Assembly (NCBI RefSeq): GCF_015706575.1
Contig: NW_024037065.1
Span: forward strand, 1,612,001-1,676,000
Source of the DNA: Patiria miniata
Lineage: Eukaryota; Echinodermata; Asteroidea; Valvatida; Asterinidae
Length of the DNA stretch: 64,000 bases
Direction: 5' to 3'
A program made the translations under genes and the position numbers. Below the pieces are notes generated by a model. It saw only the letters and a list, made by a program, of their open reading frames with translations, searched no databases and was not told the DNA's origin. Positions 53,416 through 64,000 of this stretch are shown piece by piece. How positions within the stretch are numbered: the stretch's first letter is position 1; each line of letters starts with the position of its first letter.

Positions 53416-53896
53416 GGAAAATAAACTCTAAAGCAACGTTAAACTTGTATGTGTTTGTAGACTCTTTTCATCAGTTTATCATGCACCCTAGCGCCCTCCT
53501 TGGTTGGTTTTGGTGGGAACAGTGACGTCACTCCAGCCAACCGAAGCTGTAAAAAACTTAACCAGTGACCAAAGACGAAACATGTTTCTGATCACGTTAG
53601 CAAAAACACGCCCGGTCATTGGATAGGAGACCGCGCTAACAAGTTAGTGCGCATGCGTTTGAGGGTGGTTACTAAGCAAATCGCGCGTGCGCACTGCGTA
53701 TTCACGCTGCATAGTCTGGTTCCCAGACCACATGAGCGTCGAGAATAATTGTCAGGTCTGGGGAACCAGACTACACGCTGCACGGATGTACGTCATGTTC
53801 GACCAAAATAGACTCGACTAGACTCGGCGGTGAGAAAATGATGAAAAGAGTCATCAACAACGTACAAGATTAACGTTGCTTTAGAGCTTATTTTCC
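53416..53896. mobile_element. Foldback element with 65-bp arms
   Basis: GGAAAATAAACTCTAAAGCA at the left and its complement near 53872-53896 continue inward through AACGTTAA, ACTTGTA and GACTCTTTTCATCA. The centre carries its own hairpin (53716-53776, TAGTCTGGTTCCCAGACC paired with GGTCTGGGGAACCAGACTA). No coding capacity. The sequence around it (53182-53415 and 53897-54247) shows no gene. Confidence 0.75.
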
Positions 53897-54247
53897 TGAT
53901 GAAGGTCGGTCAGCATCGCATGGGGAATTCCTGAACCCCCCGAAGCATAGATAACGACACATGGAATACTATACGATGTAAAAATTGGCTTCTCCATTAA
54001 GGTAAAAATACTGCCCGGCTTTGAGCACTTCATATCCTGGACTCCCTCCGTAACGTAGGGAGGAAAGGGTACGTGTCCACCTGGGCTAAGTCTAGGCCTA
54101 GCCCTAGGCCTACCTCTGTAAATAAAGGCCACACTTCCACCAGGCACCATTTCACATTTAGGGTTAGTTTGTAGGCATAGTTTATTTTTGCATAAAGAAG
54201 CATACTCACCCTCTTTCTAGGCTAATGCGCCTTTCAAATGCTTCCCC

Positions 54248-55172
54248 CACCCTAGCCCCTCTAGTGTGTCTGCGGTATGCTGCGTTGAACATCTGGCCAC
54301 ACACCAGGGTATTGCACACTCCTGAGGAGGTTCTAAAAAATATTACGCAAATTTTCTTACATGGTTGTATTTTATGATGTCTCAGCTTTCACTTCTGAGA
54401 TGCTTTGGTGTAATAATATCTAATTTTTCCAATATGCACGCAAAAGTCGTCTGTTAATGGCAGCCATTTTGAATGTACAAAACGATGACCCCAAAGCTGT
54501 AACGTCGCGCTTATGCAAATCGATCTTGTCGGATCAGGCCATCAGGCGTGCGGGCGGCGTCAGACGGGCTAATCATGAGACCACGTGATAAACACTGCTA
54601 ATTATTTGGAATCGTACATCTATCTGGACATGTGGAGTGTCCGGAGCGTCAGTGCGATACCAAATTATCCGCAGCATTTATCACGTGGCCTTGTGATGCC
54701 GCCCGCGATCAGGCGCATGAGTTGCGATGCGACGGCTGTTTCTTGTACAATTGATTCGCCCATACTTTATGGCTGCGCGCTATAATACTTTCGATGGCTG
54801 CGCGCTATAATACTTTCGGTTGATAGATTGTACAAGAAACAGCCATCGCGTCACAACTCGCGCGCCTGTTGAGCAAGAAGATGATTTGCATAAGCGCGAC
54901 GTCACAGGTTTGGGGTCATCGCTTCGTACATTCGAAATGGCTGCCATCAACAGACGATTTTCGCGTGCATATGGGCTCCAGAGGGGTTTTTAAAAAAAAA
55001 TCGGAAAATTTAATATTATTACACCTAAGCATCTCAGAAGTGAAAGCTAAAACATCATAAAATACATGTAAGAAAATGTGCGTATGTTTTTGAGAACCTC
55101 CTCAGTAGTGTGCAACACCCTGGTGTGTGGCTAGAGGTTCAGCGCAGCATACCTCGGCCACACTAGTGAGGC
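54248..55172. mobile_element. ~920-bp foldback element with ~330-bp arms
   Basis: Left end CTAGTGTGTCTGCGGTATGC and right end GCATACCTCGGCCACACTAG are inverted, and pairing continues through ACACACCAGGGTATTGCACA, CTTCTGAGATGC, CGTCTGTTAATGGCAGCCAT and TTGCATAAGCGCG. A nested inverted pair inside the left arm (ATGAGACCACGTGATAAA / TTTATCACGTGGCCT) is missing on the right. The centre has two direct copies of ATGGCTGCGCGCTATAATAC (54769 and 54794). Confidence 0.85.
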
Positions 55173-57113
55173 TACCCACACCACTCCCACCCCGCGCTGC
55201 CCAAGGTCCGATGTCGGGATTTGGTCACGTTTTTCATGCCCCAGGGTGGGGATTTTGGTCACTCAAATTTCACTGTTAACGTTGGCGTATTAATGGAAAG
55301 GCAGTCACTTGTCCGCCCCACGTATGTAAGTCGGGGCATGGTCGGGGTTTGTCACTTCAAAAGTGACAATCCCCACGTCTTGGGTGGGGCAGCCCGAGAG
55401 GAGAGGGGTGGGGGAAACAATTGATAGGCGCATAATCAGAAAGTGCTGCCTTTTTCAGTCAAATTTTTGTGAAATTTCATGTTGAAAAATTGCAGCACTG
55501 TATTAAATTATTATTATTTGTGCTGGTTTTAAAATGTCGGGTTGGGTCGCGGACATTTAAAAAAAAAAGAATACGAACAGTATGCACGTCTTTTTGCTGA
55601 ATTGTGTATTAATTCCTTGTTTATTTTTGTAGATCTCACCGAGTTAATCTTCTCCGGTTCAATAGGTTAAAAACAAAATTCCAACTTTTTCCCAAGAGGT
55701 ATGTGGAGTTCAGTCCATGAAAAATTGGTTGTTTGCAACTAGCCAGACTGCATCTGACCGTACAGTACTATCGCAAGCTCTGTAGTACGGCCAGACTGCC
55801 AATGCTCCCCTTAACGCTGAACTCTAATGTAGCGACTTTGCTACCAATTTTGATCAAAATTATATATCTTCTCATCCAGGACAAAAATTTCCAAAGTTAA
55901 GGTTCCTAGTCAGAGTGGAACTCATACCTTTTCGAAAAAACGTTCTTTGGTCCCAATATTTTCATCCATCTATCTGGCCAAAAGACGACTTTCAGTCATT
56001 TTCTTCCACAAATATCGTCCCGAAAATGTCCTCCATGCGATTTCAAAATGGCGGCCGCGTTGTAATATATGCATTATGCCGACGTGCTAGGGCATTGTAG
56101 TTTATGACGTTTGTCGGGCGTGTGGCGCGGCTGGCCTATGGCCATACAAACATGAGGTCATGAACTGAATAATGCATATTCATAGTACTGTACAGGAATG
56201 TACAATTTCCATTGCGTTTGTTTTGCAACTACATGTACATGTACAAGTCCAATATTTGCTATCATTGGTTCATCACGGGCTCTGTGCGCCAATGAAAGAG
56301 GGCGTGTTTTTTTACCCACTTTTGAGAGCCACTTGAGAAGAACTCACAACTTTCTGAATGTGCAAATTTAGTAAATAGCCACCGTGTCTCCGCATGAGCG
56401 AATACGTTCGAATCAACTTGCAATGGTACAATTGTACAGATGTACATGTACACTGAGCCTAGCACTAATGTGTACGCTAGTGTGTACGCTAGTGCAATTG
56501 GACGCAGAATGTTCATGGTGTAGGCCGTCAGCTGGACTGGAAAATTCGTTCGTTTCGCTCCAGCAATCGCGGGTCTAATTTTTTTTAACAGTTGTACAGA
56601 AATACACTACCAAAGAATGATACTACAAAAGTTCTCCACATATCGTCCAGCTGTTTTTTGATAATTTGACTCGAAAAAGCAAACTATTTGTCCATTGTGG
56701 ACGTTCAAAAACGTACCGCGCCTACGTTAAAAAATCCGCCGCGTATGACGCATCGTACCACGTGACGTGAACTGTCCAATAAGACACCAGATATGAGGTC
56801 GCAGGTCATGATATTTAAGAAACATGGCGGCGTCCATTGGCAAAAGTGCGTCAACGTAAACATCGACCGGTGCAAAAAAAAAGTGTTTGCACACATAATC
56901 TGTCACGTTTGAGGGGGGAAATGCGAAGGAGCTGATGTCCGGTGATAGTAAGTTCATTTCCTGTGCCAAAGAGTGGCTGAATTTCACAATGGCATCGCCG
57001 AATATACCCACGATGTGTGGGCAGTGGATCTGCTATGTCTGTACAGTACAGAGTACTACATCATGCACTACCGGCGCATGTAAACAAGGCAGTCCGGCCG
57101 GCCGATCTCACCC
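55173..57113. other. No identifiable gene
   Basis: Unique-looking sequence. A self-complementary stretch rich in GGGGATTTTGGTCAC / GTGACAATCCCCAC lies near 55240-55380. ATGTACATGTACA palindromes occur near 56235 and 56440. CAAAATGGCGGCC near 56045 and AACATGGCGGCG near 56821 look like promoter-proximal words, but I cannot build an exon with supported splice sites. Confidence 0.4.
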
Positions 57114-57479
57114 GTGGCGGTTTTTATAGATAGTAAACGTCTCGGTGCTGCAAGAAAACGCAAACTAGACACTTCAGCTGAAACCCAGATTTCTTCACCG
57201 AAAAAGCTCCGGGCAAAGTTCAAGTTTCTTTTAATGGCCTATCTACATAACTGTGTCATGCTGCACACAAACTCAACCAGGATTTTGATTTCGATGAAAA
57301 CCTCAATTCAAGGACAAGCTGCAACAGTACAACAAGCAGAACTTCCGTTGGAGGTAGGCCTACATGTCATTATAATGAAGGAGATTGTGTATTTATGTGC
57401 CCAAAAAAGAACCAAAGAATCCATGTTTGGGTTTAATTGTCTTGAATTAATAAGGGTAAGGTTAGGTTTTAATTTCTAA
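57114..57479 (+). CDS. Open frame of unknown function
   Basis: A 121-codon frame starting MAVFIDSKRLGAARKRKLDT with a basic patch SPKKLRAKFKF. The N-terminal third looks protein-like (nuclear-localisation-like KRK and PKKLRAK motifs); the rest is of low character. It could be part of an exon (a GTAGGCC-type donor lies near 57351). Not recognised; may be chance. Confidence 0.2.
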   Translation: MAVFIDSKRLGAARKRKLDTSAETQISSPKKLRAKFKFLLMAYLHNCVMLHTNSTRILISMKTSIQGQAATVQQAELPLEVGLHVIIMKEIVYLCAQKRTKESMFGFNCLELIRVRLGFNF

Positions 57480-59640
57480 ATTGAGGGAAACTGGGGTGAC
57501 ACAACGATAAAAACGTGATGCGAAAACAAAGCTGGTGTTCACCACGTTGCACCGTGAATGCACAGAACCGCATCGATTTGGAAGGCGTCAACTGAAAACG
57601 CATAGGAAAATTTTATTTTCTTGCAAAAGATTCCATTCAAAATGATAACAGATTCCTGGTTATAAAAAAACACCTTTTCTTTCTCTACGGCATTGGACTG
57701 TTGGGTACGTCACTTGTTTACCGAATGGTTCTTGGACTTTACTTTCCTTTTAGAAAAGTGTTCTTAGGTCAATGAAGAAAAATTTCTTCAATGACAAATA
57801 GATCTTATTTGAAAAACCCAGTAAAAAAGGTTTTTTTTTGTTGTTCCATGATTCAAACCGAGTACCTCTGGCACTGAAAATAAATGTCTAACATTAAGAT
57901 GCCAACGTACAACGGGTACTGCACAAAGTCCCATAATAAAATGTTGTACAGTCTCTTTCTCCATTGTTGAAGGATACTTTTATGGAGGTGTGAGGGTAGT
58001 CTTTCCCTTTGTTTAAATAGCAAAATAGCTTTTTATAGAATTTACTATTTGATTCTATATATATAAAGGAAAAGGGAGATGTTCTGCGACTGACTGTTCA
58101 ACCCCGATGAACAGCTTACTTTCATGAGAATGTCCCAGCTTGCTGAACTGTTGGAATCATGAAATGATTTAGAAGCAGAAGGAACTGGCCTTGGATCTTT
58201 ATATCGGTAAGATGTTTTGATTGTTATTCAGAGTGCAAACAGAAATAAACTTTAATAGAATATTCAAAATGAAAACTTCTTGATATTGCTTTGGAAGCTG
58301 AAAAGGTTGGTTCTCAATAGCTACATATTTACAGTGGAAGGCAAAACGATCGGGCACATGATCTTTCTAGTTGATATATGCGACATCATCTACACCGCTA
58401 CTTTATCTGCTGGAGGTGTGGTTGAATCTCTGGCGACTTCAGAGGAGGATTCAAAACTGAAACTTTGGCTTAGAAAGCAAGACATACGCTCCATCCTGTT
58501 GTTATGCCGTTACTGCACAAGATTTGATGAGAACTTTGATGTAGTGATAACATTTACTTGAAGTTGTATCAGCATGACTAGTTAGCATTTGACATTTTAA
58601 TGAAAATAATGAGTAACTCTAGATTACAAAACTACATAATTGTATCCTTCTGTTCATTAATGTTGGTTTTATTCATTTAAATTCTTTTCAATTATTAAAA
58701 ATTAGTTCCAATAGAAAGGCAAATTCTGTGAACTTTAACAGTGAAACTAGCCACATATGACAAGCCAAATCACTCTCTTTAATGTGTAAGCATACAAAAT
58801 AGCATGAGTTATGGTTTTGTTTTCTTTTTATTGATATACATGCAAACATTTTTCGGTGCTAATCAATGTATCGATAAATGAAAAGCTGAAATTTTCTTTG
58901 ACAAAAGACTGATCTTAAGGCTTTTCTCCAAACCAAGATAGCTGTTTTGATTAGATAGCAAATAAATGTACAATGGTTGATTTTTGAAATTATTAAACCA
59001 GACTCTGACTTCTGATGGTCCTTTGATTTATAATTGTATTTAAAACCTGTTTCATTCCAAAAAAAAGTAGAAGGTTCTTTCAGTGACGTACCTGGTTCAC
59101 CACAGCAGATTCAGAGGGTTTGGGGGGCAAAACACCCATTAAAAAAAAAAAATTATATGCGTTAGTTTGCTTTGTTTAAAGGGACATGTCTTGTCTGCTT
59201 TCCTGTTTCTTCTGCTGGTTACATGTACAGGTATTTATTAACTCCAAAGACACCTCCATTTTGGGCACCCCCTCACTTTCATTAATGATGAGCTGGTTCC
59301 ACCACTGCATTATAAACCTTCAAAATAATTGCATTGTTGTAAGCTGCCAAATAAGTTAGATTACAGTGAAATATTTTTGGAAGAGGGACTGTGGTGATGT
59401 CTTCCAGATGACCAGATGAGAAAACAAAGTGTCATGTTCTGTGTGACCCAACTGCCAATGTACATAAAAGATATTTTTTAACTCTAAAATTTCCTGGGTC
59501 AGATTGACCCAGAATCTGAATCCAAATTTGCTCAGTCCTTTTCTGGGTAAAAAAAAATACACATTTCAGTCAAAATGACCGAGAAACATGTCTTTTTTTT
59601 TTACTCCAACATGTCCAAAGGGGTCATTAATGACTACAAA
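57480..59640. other. Mostly no identifiable gene
   Basis: AT-rich DNA. An open frame at 58280-58561 has no recognisable domain, although its second half (SEEDSKLKLWLRKQDIRSIL) reads protein-like. No splice-bordered exon is supported. Near 59500-59660 short GGGTCA/TGACCC words recur next to the end of the third Gypsy element. Confidence 0.4.
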
Positions 59641-59645
59641 AGGGG

Positions 59646-60953
59646 TCAATTTTTGACCCGGAAAAGGATTGAGCAGACTGAGTCCGACCCAGGAGACTCA
59701 ACCTCTTCGGGAAGGTCCAGCGACTCAGCCCCTTTAGGCAGGTCCTGCGACTCAAACCCTTTAGGAAGGTCCTGCGACTCAGCCCCTTCGGGATGGTCCA
59801 GCGACTCAGCCTCTTCCGGATGGTCCAGCGACTCAGCCCCCTCGGGATGGTCCAGCGACTCAGCCCTTCCAGGCCGTGCACGTTTCCAGGGATCTGGTGG
59901 TTTCCCCTTGTATGGTTTCAATCTGTCACAGTGGATGACTTCAGTTTTTCCTCCACGCCGCTTTTGAATCCGGAACGTTACATCTGAAAGTTTGTCTTGA
60001 ATCAGATATGGGCCTTCCCACCGACATTGTAGTTTGGGCGAGATTCCCTTCTTCTTTGCTGGGTTATACTTCCAGGCAAACTGGCCTGGCAAGTACACCT
60101 CCTTGCACGTCCTCTTGTTGTAATTCAGTTTCTGTCTAGCGCTTTTTCCAAGCTGTTCTCGAGCTCTGTCATGTGACGCTTGGATCCTCTGCCTTATTTC
60201 CATCGGATAGTCTAGGTCTGCTCCATCACTCGCCTCCTCGGGGTTGAATACCCGAATCGGTAACCCGTCCTCCTGAGGTTTCACTAAAAGTCTCGCTACC
60301 ATGAGTCCCTTGGCTGCAAGTTCACTCCCTTCGGCTGGTTCCATCAGACCCAATCCAGAGAATCCTGCGACCACTCTGCCGGTAACCAGGGCTTCATGCC
60401 CTCCAGGAACCGTGGTCGTTTCCTGCACGATGACTCTAGCACACAGATTTGCTCCTCCTTTGTCCATACAGCGGACCCTTTCCCCGTTCAGGTCCAGCAC
60501 GGAATTTCCAAAATCCAATTTCCCGTGCGTGGTTCTAAGAAAATCAATTCTTATTATCCCTTCCACAGCAACGTCAGCAAATATTGCATGTACAGGGCAG
60601 GTTGTCCTACCCACCCGAATGTCAAGCCAGGCACTCCCAACAGCGTTAACGGGGCTTCCATCTACGCTATATAGTTTCCCTCCGTCCGTTGTGAGTACCG
60701 GCCGTGCCTGGGGTTCCATCTTGTTATACAAGGCTGTCGACAAGACAGTATCAGTTGCCCCTGTATCAATCAAAAGATGAGCCTGCAGTCCCCTGACAAC
60801 CGCAGACACGAACAAACCCCCCATTTGTCTGAATGATCCAATAATTGCTCCCTTTGTTTCTCGCTGCTCGCTTACAAAGGCTTTTGTTTGTCCTCCACCA
60901 TCACTTCCTTCGTTGCTTGGCCCTGGCTCTCTGGCAGCCTCCCCATGGGCCAC
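59646..60953 (-). pseudogene. Protease fused to integrase C-terminus (Gypsy 3)
   Basis: The 435-codon frame starts in the -1 phase overlapping the Gag end by 82 bp, as in elements using a gag-pro frameshift. An aspartic protease comes first (HLLIDTGATDTVLSTALYN; GIIRIDFLRT). After about residue 240 the frame passes directly to the module that normally follows the integrase core (SARQKLNYNKR, CRWEGPYLIQDKLSDVTFRI, VIHCDRLKPYKG). About 800-900 residues expected between them (RT, RNase H, integrase core) are missing without loss of frame. The C-terminus has a 27-bp/9-residue minisatellite of AESLDHPEG-type repeats (about 59700-59880). Confidence 0.8.
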
Positions 60954-62215
60954 TGGGATGGCTGAGCTCCGTTTCCCTGCAGTGACTTTCTCCTCTCATT
61001 AGGCTCAGGACAGGCCCTGGCGAAATGTCCCTTGCGTTTACAATTGTAACACGTATCCTCTGCACCTGCCTTGCGACGGCTATATTTGGCTTCCTTGGCT
61101 TGCCTTGCGCCCAAGTCCTTTTGGAATGGAATTTCCTTCGTCACGGCCCTTTCCTGTAAAAGGGAGTGGATACTCCTAATAGCCTGGCTCATTTCCTCCC
61201 GATTCTCCCGAATCTCCCTCTTCAGGCTCTCCATTGTCGAATTCCTTTCCGTTTCTATCACTCTGGCGTACTTCCTTGCTTTGTCTCCGGCCCTTCTTTC
61301 TTCTGTCCTTAGGAAGCTCTCAGTCGCCAAGGCGGCTTTGATCGAATTGTCCAGCGTATCAGGCATCGACCTGAATATCCCTTCTCTGATAGCTCGGTCG
61401 GTGATCGCGTCCATAAAGTGTCCTTTGGCAAGGCGCTCCTTGCTTTCATCCGAAAATTCTGGGTATGCCAGTGCTGCCAATTCCCTTATGCTCTGCCCAA
61501 GTTCCTGAAGACTTTCTTTTTCCCCTTGCCTACGATGGCGCAATTCCATTAGGTGAAAATCAGCCTGCTGGCCAGGTCAAAATCTCTGGTCTAGTCGACT
61601 AAAGAGCTCCTTGAGTGAGGGCTCCTTACCTCCTGATTGGCACCCGAGTACCTTCAGGGCAGGACCCTGAAGACTCGCGGCCAGGAATACAGCTGCCTGT
61701 TTGTCGTCCCAGCCATTGGCTTTACGACATGCCTTGAAATGCTCCTTATAGTCCTTCCATGGGACCTTTCCAGTAAACCTATCAGGGCAGATGTTGGGTT
61801 TCTTAAGCACGCCTTCCTTTGGTGTTACTGTTTCCTTATCCAGGGGTGGCGACTTGCCCTCATCCTTCTCCTTTGCTGGTTGAACTGTTTTGGCTGCAAC
61901 CTCTTTCTCCTTTCCTGTTGTCGACACAACTGTGTTGGCAGGAGTCCGTAACCCCGTCCCAGGAGTTGTCCTGAAGGTGCTGGAGACTGCAGGGCTTGGT
62001 GTATCGAAAAACAACTCTGGGGTGTCCATCCCTGTCATCCCTTCGGGACTCTGTTTTCTTCCTCTTTCCTCTAGTAAAGATCGCATGCTGATGAGCTCCT
62101 TTTCGAGAATCTTCTTGTCCTCAAGTGCGTCCCTCAACATGGTCTCCCCTCTGCCTGCCTCGATTCGAAGGATAGCTATTTCCTCCTCCAATAGCCCAAC
62201 GTCCTTAACATCCAT
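60872..62215 (-). pseudogene. Gag of Gypsy element 3, one in-frame stop
   Basis: From MDVKDVGLLEEEIAILRIEA (62215) the frame has an N-terminal coiled-coil, a Thr/Pro/Lys linker, the Gag core (FTGKVPWKDYKEHFKACRKA, FLAASLQGPALKVL), and after a TGA at 61577-61579 continues in the same frame with MELRHRRQGEKESLQELGQS, a long helical region and one CCHC knuckle (CYNCKRKGHFARAC). It ends at 60872. Apart from the single stop the frame is open over about 1,340 bp. Confidence 0.82.
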
Positions 62216-62301
62216 ATTTTAAGTTCAGTCTTCCTTATGTGGAAAGTAAATCTATCGTAGGGTTGGTTAAAGGAAACCAATGAGAATAATTTGTTACGCC
62301 T

Positions 62302-62320
62302 TATCCCGCTTCTGACACCA
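62302..62320 (-). promoter_or_regulatory. Primer-binding site of Gypsy 3 (tRNA-Leu-like)
   Basis: On the minus strand TGGTGTCAGAAGCGGGAT follows the LTR after one base. It agrees with the complement of the 3' end of animal tRNA-Leu (CAG type, from memory) at all but two positions. Confidence 0.65.
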
Positions 62321-62321
62321 A

Positions 62322-63595
62322 TGTGGCGGATCTCGATTTTCTCGAGAAGTGACGGTCTCGAGAACCCTCCAGACAAGCGGCAGTCCAGATGGTCCTAGGG
62401 CGATAATCTGTCGCCGCACGTAACTAATTTTCCCTTATATTGTTCGAACGATACATCTACCCAACCAGACAATAAGTGGGACCCAGAACCACAAGCTAAA
62501 GCTTTAAGAAGTCTCTTTATTCAGCCATGCAACAACTGCAATTCCTTTACTAAAAATGCCTCAGCAAAAGGCAAGTACTTAAAAAGATGGGGGTTTCCTT
62601 AAGGGGAAGGGTTTCCTTAAGGGAAAGGATTTCCTAAAGGGAAAGGGAGTTTCTCAAGGAAGGGGGTTCCTAGGCTCCAGACGACCCTCCGAGGTCTCCC
62701 GAAGGCAGATGCCGATCCTCCTGATGAGCTCGACCCTTCGTCTCCCGCGAGGCAGTTGTCATTCCGGATACCTTAGAAATGGGTTCCTCAAGAAAGGGGG
62801 TTTCCTTAAGGGAAGGGATTCCCTTAAGGGAAATGGAGTTTCTCAAGAAAGGGGGTTTCCTAGGCTCCAGACGACCCTCCGAGGTCTCCCGAAGGCAGAT
62901 GCCGATCCTCCTGATGAGCTCGATCCTTCGTCTTCCGCGAGGCAGTTGTCGATCCCGATACGTTAGGAAATGGGCTCCCAAGGGAAAGGGTTTACTTAAG
63001 GGAAGGGGTTTCCGTAAGGGAAAGGAGGTTTTTTAAGGGAATGGATTTACTTTAGGGAAAGGGTTTCCGTAAGGGAAAATAAGTTTCTTAAAGGGAATTG
63101 GTTTCCTTAAGGGAACGGATTTCTCTAAGGGAAAGAGACTTTCTTATCGATAGTCAACAATAAAAGTGCTTCACAAAGATCTGCCAAGTATGTCTACGAA
63201 AGCAAATGGAGAATTCCTGCACAGAGGTGACAATAATAAACCCAAATATGCTGTCTTCAATCGAACGAGTATTAAGCTTCAATTAATCAAGTAAACCCAA
63301 GGATCAATTCCACAATTGCACCACTACTTATAAAAGAAAAGGAGTGTGTAACATTAACAATACAGCAGCTCAACACTCACGGTAAGATTTGCGGTCACTG
63401 CCCGACACAACACTCTGTCTGTCCCCACGATGCTTTTCTTAGTCTGCCACTCTACGGCGCGCCAAAACAGTCTGGCCAGAATGCGCGCGAACGCTGCCTT
63501 ATATACCCCATTCTAAAAAAATAGCGCACAAGCTATGGCGGGCAACCGAAACATATAAAAAGTATGGAGCGCCGATTACATTTCGTTACACTACA
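62322..63595 (-). repeat. 5' LTR of Gypsy element 3 with internal minisatellites
   Basis: 1,274 bp, TGTAGTGTAACG...GATCCGCCACA on the minus strand. A TATATAAGGCAGCG word near 63500 is a plausible promoter. The middle consists of many TTTCCTTAAGGGAAAGG-type units (about 62585-63140) in which a ~180-bp block (CTCCAGACGACCCTCCGAGG...) is duplicated (about 62673 and 62855). The LTR call rests on its ends and the adjacent primer site because no partner LTR is present. Confidence 0.7.
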
Positions 63596-64000
63596 TAACA
63601 ATTACTTTTAATAAGCCTGGCCCCATACTTCATGGGCCAAATAGTGTACATTGAAAGAAAAATTATAATTTCATGTCTTCCTTTATTGACATATGTCCTC
63701 ATTGTGCATTTACACCTGGCCATACTGTTACAAGCACAAAATGCACCTCGTTTTATTGTCCTTGACTTTTTTAAATCACTTGCTTTTGACCAGTTCATGC
63801 AAGATACCCCCCCTCCCAGGTATTCATGAGTAATTAAATTGTCAGTATGCTAGCAGGCTGGCTGGAACCTGACCTTGACAGTGGAAACATAAATACAGTA
63901 ACTACATGTAGTTCATTGACAGTAATCCCATGTAGTTCATTGTGCCTCCGTGGCATGATTTTGAAGCCTCCCTTCCCAAACCCCAAGTTATTTCAGTTAA
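63596..64000. other. No identifiable gene
   Basis: Flank of Gypsy 3. A CATGTAGTTCATTG word repeats (about 63904 and 63930). No gene supported. Confidence 0.4.

Larger units (their letters stand above)
59646..63595 (-). mobile_element. Gypsy element 3, internally deleted, single LTR
   Basis: On the minus strand a 1,274-bp LTR (63595-62322) is followed by a primer site, gag, protease and an integrase tail. RT, RNase H and the integrase catalytic core are absent from a continuous frame, so a large in-frame deletion has occurred. No 3' LTR was found left of 59646; the copy is truncated there. Presence of Leu-type primer site, CCHC Gag and DTGAT protease supports Ty3/Gypsy. Confidence 0.85.

Noticed and set aside
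56727..57011. 94-codon minus-strand frame starting MGIFGDAIVKFS
   Set aside because: No known domain and no splice or promoter support. The plus-strand CAATGGCATCGCC context opposite it is equally plausible as a start, so neither was called.
60301..60780. 159-codon plus-strand frame
   Set aside because: Shadow of the Gypsy 3 protease frame.

Overview
The window is eukaryotic, intron-containing and very rich in mobile elements. Long non-coding stretches, GT-AG introns, LTR and non-LTR retrotransposons, PIF/Harbinger and other TIR elements, foldback elements and satellites all point to an animal. Scattered TAGGCCTA/AACGTTAGG words and the mix of element families suggest a marine invertebrate, perhaps an echinoderm or another invertebrate deuterostome. 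That placement is an impression, not a proof. I see no rRNA, tRNA, CRISPR or bacterial operon structure.

Layout. 0-5.1 kb: two adjacent TIR elements (51-2613 and 2619-3117, both bordered by TA), a dimeric ~210-bp satellite (3.1-4.3 kb) and a palindromic repeat. 5.3 kb: one possible host first exon. 5.6-9.5 kb: a CACTA-like end with its own short motif, a 16-bp satellite and a decayed transposase-like gene. 9.8-10.5 kb: nested foldback/MITE. 11.4-16.1 kb: a second, better kept transposase-like gene (12.7-15.3 kb) framed by 12 copies of a 14-bp near-palindrome. 17.0-21.2 kb: hairpins, another CACTA-like end with TTGGGCAA repeats, a 634-bp direct duplication and three 3' exons on the minus strand.

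21.7-31.1 kb is the most interesting block. It is a complete minus-strand Ty3/Gypsy-type element with near-identical LTRs, a CTAG target duplication, a tRNA-Ser-type primer site and a polypurine tract. Its Gag begins with a helix-hairpin-helix domain. Between integrase and the 3' LTR, in the env position, it carries an extra sense-strand reading frame for a zinc-finger plus TatD-family metal-dependent nuclease. It appears to sit in the leader of an older plus-strand LTR element, whose own helix-hairpin-helix reading frame (32.1-33.3 kb) is split by a 649-bp TIR element with an ATTT target duplication.

33.9-36.4 kb: a tandem block packed with TGACGTCA sites and a foldback element holding two 124-bp hairpin units. 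36.5-39.4 kb: a PIF/Harbinger transposon with an intact two-exon accessory gene and a transposase broken by a frameshift and a stop. 39.4-40.3 kb: a TTAA-flanked MITE and a third CACTA-like end with a coding first exon. 40.6-53.2 kb: two 340-bp inverted arms enclose a CR1/L2-like LINE, split by a second Gypsy element (42.46-47.70 kb, GACTT target duplication). A 3,094-bp segment across the Gypsy/LINE boundary is then tandemly duplicated with a CCAA microhomology junction. 53.4-55.2 kb: two foldback elements. 55.2-59.6 kb: little that I can identify. 59.6-63.6 kb: a third Gypsy element on the minus strand with a 1.27-kb LTR that has lost its RT, RNase H and integrase core.

The window therefore records repeated, datable nesting of mobile elements more than a set of host genes. 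Almost every large reading frame is element-derived. Many carry one stop or one frameshift, which may reflect real decay or, in the youngest elements, sequencing indels.
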